Below are positions 1 to 8,214 of a stretch of DNA of 11,003 bases, in pieces. The translations under genes and the position numbers were made by a program. The notes beneath the pieces were generated by a model, which was not told the DNA's origin, searched no databases, and saw only the letters and a program-made list of their open reading frames with translations. How positions within the stretch are numbered: the stretch's first letter is position 1; every line of letters begins with the position of its first letter. Origin of the DNA: Terriglobia bacterium. GTDB lineage: Bacteria > Acidobacteriota > Terriglobia > UBA7540. The DNA lies in the NCBI GenBank assembly GCA_030042795.1, contig JASHYZ010000558.1, positions 1 to 11,003 of the forward strand. The letters run 5' to 3'.

Positions 1-2984
1 AGTTGGCTTACCATCAGGCCGCCGATGATCGCAATGCCAAGGGGCCGGCGCATCTCCGATCCGGTGCCAGTCATGAGCGCCAGCGGAACGGCGCCCAAAA
101 TAGCGGCCATCGTGGTCATCATGATCGGACGAAACCGCAGCAGACACGCCTGATAAATGGCGTCGCGGGGACTCTTGCCGCCGCCGCGCTCTTCGGAGAT
201 GGCAAAATCGACCATCAGAATGGCGTTTTTCTTGACGATGCCAATAAGCAGGATGATACCTATAATGGCGATTACCGTCAGCTCCGTGCGTGTGAGCATC
301 AGTGCCAACAGTGCGCCCACGCCTGCCGGAGGCAGAGTGGAGAGAATTGTGACCGGATGGACGTAGCTTTCGTAAAGCATCCCGAGCACGATATACACCG
401 ACAGCAGGGCCGTCGCGATCAAGAGCGGCTGATTGCCGAGCGACTCCTGGTAGGCTTGGGCGGTGCCGGCGAACCCGGTATGGATGGTCGAGGGCAGTTG
501 AACCTTGAATGCAGCCGCATTGATGGCGTCAACCGCATCACCCAGCGCGATGCCCGGCCGCAGGTTAAATGAAATGGTGGCAGCCGGGGAAAGGCCCTGG
601 TGATTCACCGCGAGCGGGGCGGTATCGGGGGCGTAATGAGCGATGGCATCGAGAGGAACTTCCTGACCGCTGGGGGAGTCCACGTACACCTGGTGGAGGA
701 TCTCGGGATCCGTCAGGAATTCTGGCGCCGCCTCCATCACCACGTGATACTGGTTCAGCGACATGTACATGGTAGAAACTTGCCGCTGGCCGAAGGCGTC
801 GTAGAGGGTATTGTCGATCAACTGGGGAGAGATCCCGAAGCGGGCAGCCGTGACACGGTCGTAGTCAACAACGGCCTGGAGGCCATGATTCTGCTGGTCG
901 CTGTTGACGTCGGCGATGATCGGAATGGCCTTCAACTCCTGCAGCATGCGCGGCGCGTACTCGTTAAGATCCGGCAGGTTGTCGCCCCTCATGGTGTACT
1001 GATATTGGGCGCTGCTCGACCGTCCACCCACCCGCACATCCTGAGAGGCCTGAAGGAAAAGGGAGGCGCCTGGCACCCGCGCCAGCTTGGGCCGCAGCCG
1101 GTTGATTACCTGATCTGCCGTGACATTTCGCTCCGAAGGTGGCTTCAAGGAAATGAACATCCGCGCAGAGTTCGAACCCGCCCAGCCGCCGGTAAAGCCA
1201 TTGACGGTGTCCACGGCCGGGTCGGCGTCCACAATGTTGACCATGGTGCGCAGAATCCTGTCCATGGACTGAAACGACGAATCCTGGTCGGCCTGGATGG
1301 CACCCGCGATTCGGCCGTTGTCCTGTTGAGGAAAGAATCCTTTGGGCACGTGAATGTAGAGATAGAAGTTGAGCGCGATCACGCCTAGCAGCACCAACAT
1401 CGTCAATGCAGGGTAGTCGAGGACGTGGGTTAAGGTCCTGCCGTACGTACCGACGATCCAGTTGAAAGCCCGCTCGCTGGCGCGGTAAAGACGGCCGTGC
1501 GACTCGTGCTGCTTCAGCAGGTGGGCGCACATCGCCGGGGTAGTACTGAGCGACACCAAGAGTGAAACCACGATGGCCGCCGACAGAGTGACCGCGAATT
1601 CGTGAAACAGCCTGCCGACGATGCCGCCCATGGCCAGCAAGGGGATGAAAACGGCGATCAATGATGTGCTCATGCTGAGCACTGTGAACCCGATCTCTCT
1701 CGCTCCCTTCAGCGCCGCCTCGACAGGAGGCATGCCCTGTTCCAGGTAACGGGTGATGTTCTCGATGACGACAATGGCATCGTCGACGACGAAGCCCGTA
1801 CAGATGGTGAGCGCCATCAGCGATAAATTATCGAGGCTATAACCGAAAAGGTACATGACACCGAACGTCCCGATAATGGAGACGGGCACCGCGATGCTGG
1901 GGATCAAGGCGGTGCGCGGGCTTCTGAGAAAGACGAAGACCACCAGGATCACGAGCACCACGGAGATCCCTAGCGTCTCCTCAACGTTCTTGACCGAGGC
2001 ACGGATCGTGACGGTTTGGTCCATCGCCACCTGGACGTTTATCGACCGCGGCATTGCCGCCTCGAGCTGCGGCAGGGCAGCTTTGATGCGATCGACGGTA
2101 TCGATAATGTTGGCGTTCGCCTGGCGAAAAATGATGACGAGCACGGAAGGCTTGTCATTGGCGTAGCCGGCGTTGCGAAGGTCCTCGACGGAATCGACGG
2201 CATGGCCGATGTCTGAGATTCGCACGGCCGAGCCGTTGTGGTAGGTGACGATTACCGGAGCGTAGTCAATCGCCTTAAACAGCTGGTCGTTGGCGCCTAC
2301 CTGCCAGGTGCGCTGGCCGTCGGAGAAGTATCCTTTCGGGGTATTGCTGTTGGCAGCGCTCAATACGCCGCGCACCTGTTCAAAGCTGATCCCGTACTTG
2401 TTCATCTGCGTCGGGTTCAATTCGATGCGGACGCCGGGCAGGGCGCTTCCGCCCACCACCACTTGGCCCACCCCACTAATCTGGGAAAACTTTTGGGCCA
2501 TGATCGAGTCGGCGATGTCGTACATCTGCCCCTTGGTGAGCACCGGCGAAGTAAGGGCGAGCATGTAAATAGGCGAGTCTGCAGGGTTCGCCTTGCGATA
2601 GGTCGGATTGCTGGGGAGGTTGGTGGGCAGGTAACCCCGAGCCGCATTGATGGCTGCTTCCACGTCGCGCGCGGCCGCGTCAATGTTGCGATTGAGGTCG
2701 AACTGCAAAGTTACGCTCGTCTGTCCCATGGTGCTCGACGAAGTCATTTCCGTAACCGACGCGATGCGGCTGAACTGGCGCTCGAGGGGAGTTGCCACAG
2801 CGGAAGCCATGGTTTCCGGGCTGGCGCCAGGAAGGTTAGCTCCCACGGAAATCGTGGGGAAGTCCACCTGCGGCAGAGGGGCCACCGGCAGCATGCGAAA
2901 AGCCACAACGCCCGCCAGGAAGACCGCTGCCGTCAGGAGCGTGGTGGCGATCGGTCGGCGAATGAAAGGTTGTGAGATGCTCAT
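1..2984 (-). CDS. mdtC: MdtC-type RND multidrug efflux permease (partial, C-terminus off the left edge)
   Basis: Inner-membrane proton/drug antiporter subunit of the RND (HAE-1) superfamily, expected to assemble with the MdtB-like permease and the adaptor encoded upstream. The frame is open from the ATG at 2984 to the left edge, giving 994 residues. It begins MSISQPFIRRPIATT and continues with the family signatures LPVAPLPQVDFPTI and PGASPETMASAV. TM4 carries [13 protein letters not shown] with the proton-relay pair at about D401/D402, and TM10 carries KKNAILMVDFA with the conserved lysine at about K919. It resembles E. coli MdtC rather than MdtB in GGSALPGVRIELNP, RVGGRSSSAQYQYT and VNSDQQNHG (comparison from memory). 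The last visible residues (RRPLGIAIIGGLMVSQ) are the conserved segment just before TM12, so only about 30-50 residues are missing. It starts 14 bases after the mdtB stop, with a weak AAAGG ribosome site three bases before the ATG. I see no frameshift in the segments I translated. Confidence 0.95.
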   Translation of the reverse strand, partial: MSISQPFIRRPIATTLLTAAVFLAGVVAFRMLPVAPLPQVDFPTISVGANLPGASPETMASAVATPLERQFSRIASVTEMTSSSTMGQTSVTLQFDLNRNIDAAARDVEAAINAARGYLPTNLPSNPTYRKANPADSPIYMLALTSPVLTKGQMYDIADSIMAQKFSQISGVGQVVVGGSALPGVRIELNPTQMNKYGISFEQVRGVLSAANSNTPKGYFSDGQRTWQVGANDQLFKAIDYAPVIVTYHNGSAVRISDIGHAVDSVEDLRNAGYANDKPSVLVIIFRQANANIIDTVDRIKAALPQLEAAMPRSINVQVAMDQTVTIRASVKNVEETLGISVVLVILVVFVFLRSPRTALIPSIAVPVSIIGTFGVMYLFGYSLDNLSLMALTICTGFVVDDAIVVIENITRYLEQGMPPVEAALKGAREIGFTVLSMSTSLIAVFIPLLAMGGIVGRLFHEFAVTLSAAIVVSLLVSLSTTPAMCAHLLKQHESHGRLYRASERAFNWIVGTYGRTLTHVLDYPALTMLVLLGVIALNFYLYIHVPKGFFPQQDNGRIAGAIQADQDSSFQSMDRILRTMVNIVDADPAVDTVNGFTGGWAGSNSARMFISLKPPSERNVTADQVINRLRPKLARVPGASLFLQASQDVRVGGRSSSAQYQYTMRGDNLPDLNEYAPRMLQELKAIPIIADVNSDQQNHGLQAVVDYDRVTAARFGISPQLIDNTLYDAFGQRQVSTMYMSLNQYHVVMEAAPEFLTDPEILHQVYVDSPSGQEVPLDAIAHYAPDTAPLAVNHQGLSPAATISFNLRPGIALGDAVDAINAAAFKVQLPSTIHTGFAGTAQAYQESLGNQPLLIATALLSVYIVLGMLYESYVHPVTILSTLPPAGVGALLALMLTRTELTVIAIIGIILLIGIVKKNAILMVDFAISEERGGGKSPRDAIYQACLLRFRPIMMTTMAAILGAVPLALMTGTGSEMRRPLGIAIIGGLMVSQ

Positions 2985-2998
2985 GAGCCTTTGCCGTG

Positions 2999-5900
2999 TC
3001 AGTTGGCGGGAAGCGGTTCCGCGCCGTGGCTAACTGCGCCCTCGTGTGAGAATCTCCGCGCCAGGCGATCAAACCAGAGATAGACCACGGGCGTCGTGTA
3101 AAGTGTGAGGAGCTGGCTCAACAGTAGACCGCCCACAATGCTGATGCCCAGCGGCCGACGCAGTTCCGACCCTACGCCGCTGCCTAGCGCCAGCGGGATT
3201 CCGCCGAGCAGAGCCGCCATCGTGGTCATCATGATGGGCCGGAAACGGAGCAAACACGCCTGATAAATGGCATTGACGGGAGTCATGCCTTCCTTGCGCT
3301 CTGCCTCCAGAGCGAAGTCGATCATCATGATGGCGTTCTTCTTGACGATACCGATCAGCAAGATGATGCCGATGAGGGCCACGATGCTGAAATCGGTGCG
3401 GCAGATCATGAGCGCCAGCAGCGCTCCTACGCCCGCGGAAGGAAGCGTGGAGAGAATTGTGATGGGGTGCACGTAGCTCTCGTAGAGAACGCCCAGCACG
3501 ATGTAGACGGTAATGATGGCCGCCAGAATCAGCATCGGCTCGCTCGAGAGTGAGTTTTGGAATGAGGCGGCGGTACCTTGAAACGCCGCCTGGATACTGG
3601 GCGGCAGTTGCACTTCCGCTTTCACCTTGTTAATGGCGTCGATGGCGTCGCCGAGTGAAGCGTCGGGAGCAAGGTTGAAGGACAACGTCACCACGGGAAA
3701 CTGGCCCTGATGATTAACGGTGAGCGGTGCCGTAGTCTGCTCCACGTGCGTGAACGCAGAGAGCGGCACCTGGCCTCCGTTTGCGAAAACGGATGTAGAC
3801 GGCACCGCCCCGCCTCCGAACGTGTTGTCGGAGGCGATGGTGGAGGAACCTACTGAGGACGAGGTGGTGGCTAGCGTGGCTGAGTTGGCTGTCAAGGAAC
3901 TGGTCGGGCCGTAAAGCTGTGTTGCCGCTGATCCTCCCGCCACCACAGACGAAGAAGCACTCGAGGCGCTCGACCCTGACGCGCCCGTGCGGATGTACAA
4001 ATCGCGCAGATTCAGCGGATTCTTATCGTACGCCGGCTTCACGTCCAGAACCACGTGGTACTGGTTCAACTGGGTAAAGATTGTCGAGACCTCCCGTTGG
4101 CCATAAGCGTCGTAGAGCGTCTGGTCGATCGTCGAAGGCGAGATGCCGAGACGATAAGCCGTCTCACGATCGAACACCACCGTGGCCTGAAGCGCTCCCA
4201 CCTGCTGGTCGCTCGCCACGTCGCGTAGTTGCGGGAGTTTTTGCATGGCCGCCAGCATGCGGGGCGCGTAGACACCCAACTCGTCCGCGCTCGGATCCTC
4301 CAGCGTGTATTGAAATTGCGTCCGGCTGACACGGTCATCGACGGTCAAGTCTTGTACTGGCTGCATGAAGAGAGTAATGCCCGGCACCGCGGCGAGCTCG
4401 GGCTGCAATCGCCGGATCACGTCCGTGGCGCTGATCTTGCGCTGTTCGAGAGGTTTGAGGTTGATCAGAATTCGGCCGCTATTCAGAGTGGTGTTAGTTC
4501 CGTCAACGCCAATGAAGGACGACAAGTTGTCGACTGCAGGATCCTTCAGGATCAACGCCGCTAGGGCTTGCTGCTCACGCGACATCTGCTGGAATGAAAC
4601 GGTCTGCGCGGCTTGCGAGACGCCCTGAATCACACCTGTATCCTGGATCGGGAAAAACCCCTTGGGAATATAGACGTAGAGCAGGATGGTGAGCACGAGG
4701 GTCGCGACTGCAACCAGTAGGGTAGCGGTCTGGCGTCGAAGCACCCATTGCAACGTGCGGTCATACCAGCCAATCACCAGATTCCAGGCGTGTTCGGAAA
4801 TCCGGTAGAAGTGACTTTGTTGCTCAAGCGGCTTGTGCTTCAGCAGTTTCGAGCACATCATCGGCGTTAGCGTCAGTGACACGACGGCTGATACCAGGAT
4901 TGTCACCGCCAAAGTAACCGCAAACTCCCGGAACAGCCGTCCCACAATGTCGCCCATGAAGAGCAGCGGAATGAGCACCGCGATCAGCGAGACCGTCAGA
5001 GAAATAATGGTAAAGCCTATCTGCTCCGAGCCACGCAGCGCTGCCTGCAATGGCGAGTCGCCCTCCTCGATATAGCGGCTGATGTTTTCGATCATTACGA
5101 TGGCGTCGTCCACTACAAATCCCGTGGAGATCGTGAGGGCCATCAATGTAAGGTTATTGAGACTATAACCCAGCAGGTACATCACTCCGAAAGTGCCGAC
5201 GATGGAAAGCGGCACCGCGATGCTGGGGATGACAGTAGCCGAAAGACTACGAAGAAACAGGAAGATGACCATTACGACCAGGGCGACCGTCAGCACCAGA
5301 GAGAATTCTACGTCCTTTACCGACGCTCGAATGGTGGTGGTGCGGTCGGTAAGGATCTTGTAGTTGACGGACTTCGGCAGTGTCAACGTCAACTGAGGCA
5401 GCAACGTTTTGATGTGATCGACGACGGTGATGATGTTGGCGCCCGGCTGGCGCTGGATGTTGACGATCACAGCGGGCTGGGTGTTCATCCAAGCAGCCTG
5501 ATAGACGTTTTCGGCGTCCTCTTCCACCGAGGCCACGTCCGTGAGTTTCACCGGAGAGCCGTTCCGGTAGGCAATGATGAGCGGCTTGTAGTCGTCCGCC
5601 GACAGCAGCTCATCGTTCGCTCCGATCTGATAAGCCTGATGAGTGCCGTCAAAGCTGCCCTTGGCCTGATTCACATTGGCGGCGAGGATGGCGCTGCGAA
5701 GATCTTCCAGGTTGAGGCCATAGGCTGCGAGCGTCGTAGGGTTGGCATCAATGCGAACGGCGGGCTTCTGTCCGCCGCTGATGCTCACCAGACCGACGCC
5801 GGCCAACTGGGAGATCTTGGGCGCGAGCCTGGTGTCGGCCAGATCCTCCACCGAGGACAGTGGCATAGCGTCGGAGGTCAGGGCCAGGGTCAAAATGGGC

Positions 5901-6310
5901 GTGTCAGCCGGGTTCGTCTTGCTGTAAACAGGAGGCGCCGGAAGATCGGGCGGAAGGTAAGTCCCGGAGGCGTTGATCGATTCCTGGACCTCCTGCTCGG
6001 CGACGTCGATATTGAGGCTGAGGTTAAATTGCAGCGTGATCAGGGAGCAGCCGCTCGAGCTGATGGAGGTCATCTGCTGCAGGCCGGGCACCTCGCCGAA
6101 CTGCCGCTCCAGCGGTGCCGTCACCGAGGTGGCCATCACGTCCGGGCTTGCCCCAGGATAAAAGGTGACAACCTGAATGGTGGGGTAATCGACCTCCGGG
6201 AGCGCCGAGACAGGCAGTTCCTTGTAAGCGACCGCGCCCGCGAGCATAATCGCGGCCATCAGCAGGGAGGTAGCGACCGGCCGGAGAACAAAGGTTCGTG
6301 AAGGGCTCAT
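2999..6310 (-). CDS. mdtB: MdtB-type RND multidrug efflux permease with a Ser-rich periplasmic insertion
   Basis: RND inner-membrane exporter, 1103 residues, using the proton gradient to pump substrates into an adaptor/outer-membrane channel. The N-terminus ([15 protein letters not shown], then [17 protein letters not shown] and [18 protein letters not shown]) is very close to E. coli MdtB as remembered. The expected layout is TM1 at about 12-32, a first periplasmic loop to about 335, TM2-7 to about 550, a second loop to about 930, then TM8-12. TM4 has [14 protein letters not shown] (D401/D402), and TM10 has [11 protein letters not shown] (relay lysine about K991). The protein is about 60 residues longer than E. 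coli MdtB, explained by a low-complexity insertion at about residues 776-846. The start at 6310 directly follows the mdtA stop (TAG then ATG), with GGGAG four bases and GGAGG ten bases upstream inside the end of mdtA, which suggests translational coupling. It ends with TGA at 3001-2999. In E. coli MdtB and MdtC form a heteromer; the same is inferred here from gene order and subtype. Confidence 0.96.
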   Translation of the reverse strand: MSPSRTFVLRPVATSLLMAAIMLAGAVAYKELPVSALPEVDYPTIQVVTFYPGASPDVMATSVTAPLERQFGEVPGLQQMTSISSSGCSLITLQFNLSLNIDVAEQEVQESINASGTYLPPDLPAPPVYSKTNPADTPILTLALTSDAMPLSSVEDLADTRLAPKISQLAGVGLVSISGGQKPAVRIDANPTTLAAYGLNLEDLRSAILAANVNQAKGSFDGTHQAYQIGANDELLSADDYKPLIIAYRNGSPVKLTDVASVEEDAENVYQAAWMNTQPAVIVNIQRQPGANIITVVDHIKTLLPQLTLTLPKSVNYKILTDRTTTIRASVKDVEFSLVLTVALVVMVIFLFLRSLSATVIPSIAVPLSIVGTFGVMYLLGYSLNNLTLMALTISTGFVVDDAIVMIENISRYIEEGDSPLQAALRGSEQIGFTIISLTVSLIAVLIPLLFMGDIVGRLFREFAVTLAVTILVSAVVSLTLTPMMCSKLLKHKPLEQQSHFYRISEHAWNLVIGWYDRTLQWVLRRQTATLLVAVATLVLTILLYVYIPKGFFPIQDTGVIQGVSQAAQTVSFQQMSREQQALAALILKDPAVDNLSSFIGVDGTNTTLNSGRILINLKPLEQRKISATDVIRRLQPELAAVPGITLFMQPVQDLTVDDRVSRTQFQYTLEDPSADELGVYAPRMLAAMQKLPQLRDVASDQQVGALQATVVFDRETAYRLGISPSTIDQTLYDAYGQREVSTIFTQLNQYHVVLDVKPAYDKNPLNLRDLYIRTGASGSSASSASSSVVAGGSAATQLYGPTSSLTANSATLATTSSSVGSSTIASDNTFGGGAVPSTSVFANGGQVPLSAFTHVEQTTAPLTVNHQGQFPVVTLSFNLAPDASLGDAIDAINKVKAEVQLPPSIQAAFQGTAASFQNSLSSEPMLILAAIITVYIVLGVLYESYVHPITILSTLPSAGVGALLALMICRTDFSIVALIGIILLIGIVKKNAIMMIDFALEAERKEGMTPVNAIYQACLLRFRPIMMTTMAALLGGIPLALGSGVGSELRRPLGISIVGGLLLSQLLTLYTTPVVYLWFDRLARRFSHEGAVSHGAEPLPAN
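3773..3985 (-). other. Low-complexity Ser/Ala/Gly/Thr-rich insertion inside the MdtB-like permease
   Basis: This in-frame segment encodes about residues 776-846 of the MdtB-like protein. Of 71 residues I count 20 Ser, 12 Ala, 11 Gly and 9 Thr, with no Lys or Arg and a single Asp. It lies between the conserved stretch [10 protein letters not shown] and the conserved [13 protein letters not shown]. coli MdtB (from memory) and the MdtC-like protein next door have only about 7-10 residues there. By RND topology it falls in the second periplasmic loop, and it is probably a flexible surface loop or linker. Whether it is shared by relatives or unique to this strain cannot be judged here. Confidence 0.85.
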
Positions 6311-7582
6311 CTAACTCCCGCCTCCGCTGCGGGAGGTCTCTCCGCTTGTGGAGGTCTCAAACGTGGTCCGGACCTTGGCGCCCTCCTGAAGCCTATCGAC
6401 GCCGGTCATCACCACCACGTCGCCAGGGTTTAGACCTGAGCTGACTTCGGACTGGTTGTCTTCCGTAGTGCCCTCCTTGATCTGGCGTACGGTCACAGTG
6501 GAGTCCGGCTTCACCAGCCACACATAAGTCTGTTGACTGTTGCGCTGGATGGCAGCCGTAGGCACCAACGTGACGCCCTGCTTCTCTTCCACCAGTAAGC
6601 GCGCGTTGACGAATTGATTGGGAAACAGGGCATTGTCTGTGTTCGGGAACGTGGCCCTCAGCTTTACGGTTCCTGTGGTGGGATCGATCTGGTTGTCCAG
6701 AGTGGTCAAGGTTCCGGTCGCCAATTTTTTCATGTTGCGATCAAACGCTACCACCTGCAGGTGCTGCCCGGCCCTCCACCTCTGGATCACGGGGTCCAAC
6801 TGGTCCTCCGCAATGGGAAAGACAACGGTGATTGGTTGAAGCTGCGTGATCACGACTAAACCGTTGCTGGGCTGAACGTAGTTTCCGGGATCCACCAGGC
6901 GCAGGCCAACGCGGCCGGTGATGGGGGCGTCGATATGGCAGTAAACGAGATTGAGCTTGGCGCTATCGATAGCCGCTTGATCGGTTTGCACCACGCCTTC
7001 GTCGGATTTGACCAGGGCCACCTGGGTGGCAAGCGTTTGCTCCGGAACCGCCCGCTCCGGCACGAGGGTCTGATAGCGCTTAAGGTCAACGCGCGCGTTG
7101 TCAAGATTGGCCTGGTCCCTGGCGAGAGCTGCCTGGGCGGTTTCCAACTGCACCTGGTAAGGCCGCGGGTCGATTTCGGCAAGCGGGTCTCCCTGGTGAA
7201 CCATGTCACCTTCCTTGTATAGGACCTTCGTCAGGTATCCGCTGATTTGACTCATCACGGTGACCGCATGCTCCGGGACCACTGCGCCAGGATCGACAAT
7301 GAAAACGCCAATGTTACCCTTGACGGCTTTAACCACCACCACGGGCGTGTTTCCTCCGGCGCCTCTTCGGCCTCCTGCACCCGAAGAAGTTGTGCCCACA
7401 GTTGGCTGCGCACTGCTCTTCGGCCAGAAGCGGTACGCGACGGCGGCGGCGACGATCAAAAGCACAACCCAGAGCCAACCTCGGCGCCGGCGAGGCGTTT
7501 GACTATTCGAGCTGCCGTTGGTCCCGTTGGCAAGGATGGGCTCATCTTCCACAATCACGGATCGGCGTGGTTGCTCATTCAT
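6311..7582 (-). CDS. mdtA: MdtA-type periplasmic adaptor (RND membrane-fusion protein)
   Basis: The 423-residue adaptor links the RND permeases to an outer-membrane channel. Residues 31-34 are four arginines followed by a hydrophobic helix (about 35-50), giving a signal-anchor N-terminus. There is no lipobox cysteine, so it is held by a membrane helix or released by cleavage rather than lipidated. A Gly/Ser/Arg-rich linker follows (about 56-80). Then come the first lipoyl half (about 104-140, ISGYLTKVLYKEGDMVHQGDPLAEID), the alpha-hairpin (about 141-205), the second lipoyl half (about 206-245, IDAPITGRVGLRLVDPGNYV), the beta-barrel (about 250-335, with NQIDPTTGTVKLRATFPN) and the membrane-proximal domain (about 336-405). 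The tail is Ser/Gly-rich. This order and these motifs are typical of MdtA. It is the first gene of the operon, with a GAGGA ribosome site eight bases before the ATG. An adaptor for another RND pump is less likely given the neighbouring MdtB/MdtC pair. Confidence 0.93.
   Translation of the reverse strand: MNEQPRRSVIVEDEPILANGTNGSSNSQTPRRRRGWLWVVLLIVAAAVAYRFWPKSSAQPTVGTTSSGAGGRRGAGGNTPVVVVKAVKGNIGVFIVDPGAVVPEHAVTVMSQISGYLTKVLYKEGDMVHQGDPLAEIDPRPYQVQLETAQAALARDQANLDNARVDLKRYQTLVPERAVPEQTLATQVALVKSDEGVVQTDQAAIDSAKLNLVYCHIDAPITGRVGLRLVDPGNYVQPSNGLVVITQLQPITVVFPIAEDQLDPVIQRWRAGQHLQVVAFDRNMKKLATGTLTTLDNQIDPTTGTVKLRATFPNTDNALFPNQFVNARLLVEEKQGVTLVPTAAIQRNSQQTYVWLVKPDSTVTVRQIKEGTTEDNQSEVSSGLNPGDVVVMTGVDRLQEGAKVRTTFETSTSGETSRSGGGS
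6315..6325 (-). promoter_or_regulatory. Ribosome binding site of the mdtB-like gene, inside the end of mdtA
   Basis: Read on the minus strand, GGAGGCGGGAG precedes TTAG and then ATG at 6310. Two purine-rich cores give spacings of ten and four bases. Because the site lies within the last mdtA codons and stop abuts start, translation of the adaptor and the first permease is probably coupled. Confidence 0.6.
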
Positions 7583-7590
7583 AAATCAGG

Positions 7591-7595
7591 TCCTC
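7591..7595 (-). promoter_or_regulatory. Ribosome binding site of the mdtA-like gene
   Basis: The minus-strand sequence GAGGA lies eight bases before the ATG at 7582. The spacing is good and supports this start for the first gene of the operon. Confidence 0.7.
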
Positions 7596-7805
7596 GGATC
7601 CCGGTTAGAGCTGCTTTTTCTTTGCTTCTTAAGTCTCTGAATTCCAGTACTAGTGAGTGACGGCGGCCTCATTCTGAAGCACTGCGATTTCTTGTTCACC
7701 GGTGGGCAGGCAGGCCCCGCACCGGAAGCTGGATGAATCACCAAGGCGTTTGTTGCGATGAGGAACTGAAGTCATTGTCTTCTACTGGATAACCCCGAAG
7801 CCTTG

Positions 7806-7822
7806 TCTAAAAATTGGTTAGA
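7806..7822. repeat. Short inverted repeat TCTAA-N7-TTAGA (possible operator)
   Basis: A perfect five-base dyad with a seven-base AT-leaning spacer, 17 bases in total. Its half-site (TCTAA/TTAGA) is also present in the larger dyad at 8157-8186, which could mean both are bound by the same regulator. Arms this short can arise by chance, so the call is tentative. Confidence 0.3.
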
Positions 7823-8156
7823 TGCTCGTTAAGGCAGAATGCGCTCACCTCACCCTGTACTTTCAGGAATTCTTGTATCATACACCTCGATGGTTTCTCT
7901 CTGGTCAATTGGCCTGCATTCAGGAGCAGCCTCATTCAACAACCACTATTGACGTGTCTGGCGAAAGTCTGGTTTCAGGGTCCGGATGGAGCCTAGGCTG
8001 ACTGCCTTCTGGGCTATAAGTACTCTTCATACTGTTCGTTTGCGGACAGGACTGCCCCGAAACGCAATGGCGCTAGAGGAGCCGCCTCGGGCGCGTCAGG
8101 CGTGATCCATCACATACGCAGCCGTTTAGCCGCAAACGCCGTCTGGCCTTGGAAGT

Positions 8157-8186
8157 GCACTCTAATCTCACGACGGATTAGTGTGC
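8157..8186. promoter_or_regulatory. Large inverted repeat upstream of the ADOP gene (candidate operator or leader hairpin)
   Basis: The left arm is GCACTCTAATC (8157-8167) and the right arm GATTAGTGTGC (8176-8186), with an eight-base spacer. Ten of 11 arm positions pair; the single mismatch is at the fifth. It ends 18 bases before the GGAGG ribosome site of the ADOP gene. The left arm contains TCTAAT, a five-of-six match to a sigma-70 -10 hexamer, but no good -35 stands at the right distance. A repressor bound here would block initiation; alternatively it could fold as an mRNA stem just ahead of the ribosome site. Confidence 0.5.
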
Positions 8187-8203
8187 GGCAGGGCCATACT
8201 TCT

Positions 8204-8208
8204 GGAGG
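8204..8208 (+). promoter_or_regulatory. Ribosome binding site deciding between two tandem ATG codons of the ADOP gene
   Basis: GGAGG is followed by TTA, then two consecutive ATG codons at 8212 and 8215. Spacing is three bases to the first and six to the second. The second fits normal Shine-Dalgarno geometry better, so I chose 8215. The difference is one methionine. Confidence 0.65.
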
Positions 8209-8214
8209 TTAATG

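Larger units (their letters stand above)
7583..8211. promoter_or_regulatory. Divergent intergenic region between the efflux operon and the ADOP gene
   Basis: These 629 bases separate two divergently read transcription units and must hold at least one promoter for each. I find no convincing gene. A 60-codon frame at 7814-7996 has no recognisable protein character. I see no -35/-10 pair good enough to call on either strand. The region contains several dyads: CCGGTG/CACCGG at 7699-7725, TCTAA/TTAGA at 7806-7822, GTGAT/ATCAC at 8102-8113, CGTTT/AAACG at 8123-8138, and a strong one at 8157-8186. The region is less GC-rich than the flanking genes in places, as expected for regulatory DNA. Confidence 0.6.

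Noticed and set aside
600..1388. A 262-codon plus-strand open frame opposite the mdtC-like gene
   Set aside because: Same reasons: an antisense shadow of a well-conserved RND permease with no recognisable protein character.
2238..2975. A 245-codon plus-strand open frame opposite the start of the mdtC-like gene
   Set aside because: An antisense shadow; the minus-strand frame translates to canonical RND sequence throughout.
5414..6301. A 295-codon plus-strand open frame opposite the mdtB-like gene
   Set aside because: It is antisense to a strongly conserved coding region, its product is rich in His, Arg, Gly and Asp with no domain, and it reflects third-position GC bias of the real gene.
7949..7977. 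TTGACG as a possible -35 box for the ADOP gene
   Set aside because: The hexamer at 17 bases' spacing (GTTTCA) is a poor -10 box, and the site lies about 260 bases from the gene.
7814..7996. A 60-codon plus-strand frame in the divergent intergenic region
   Set aside because: No ribosome site, no recognisable motif, and a Cys/Phe/Trp-containing sequence that looks random.
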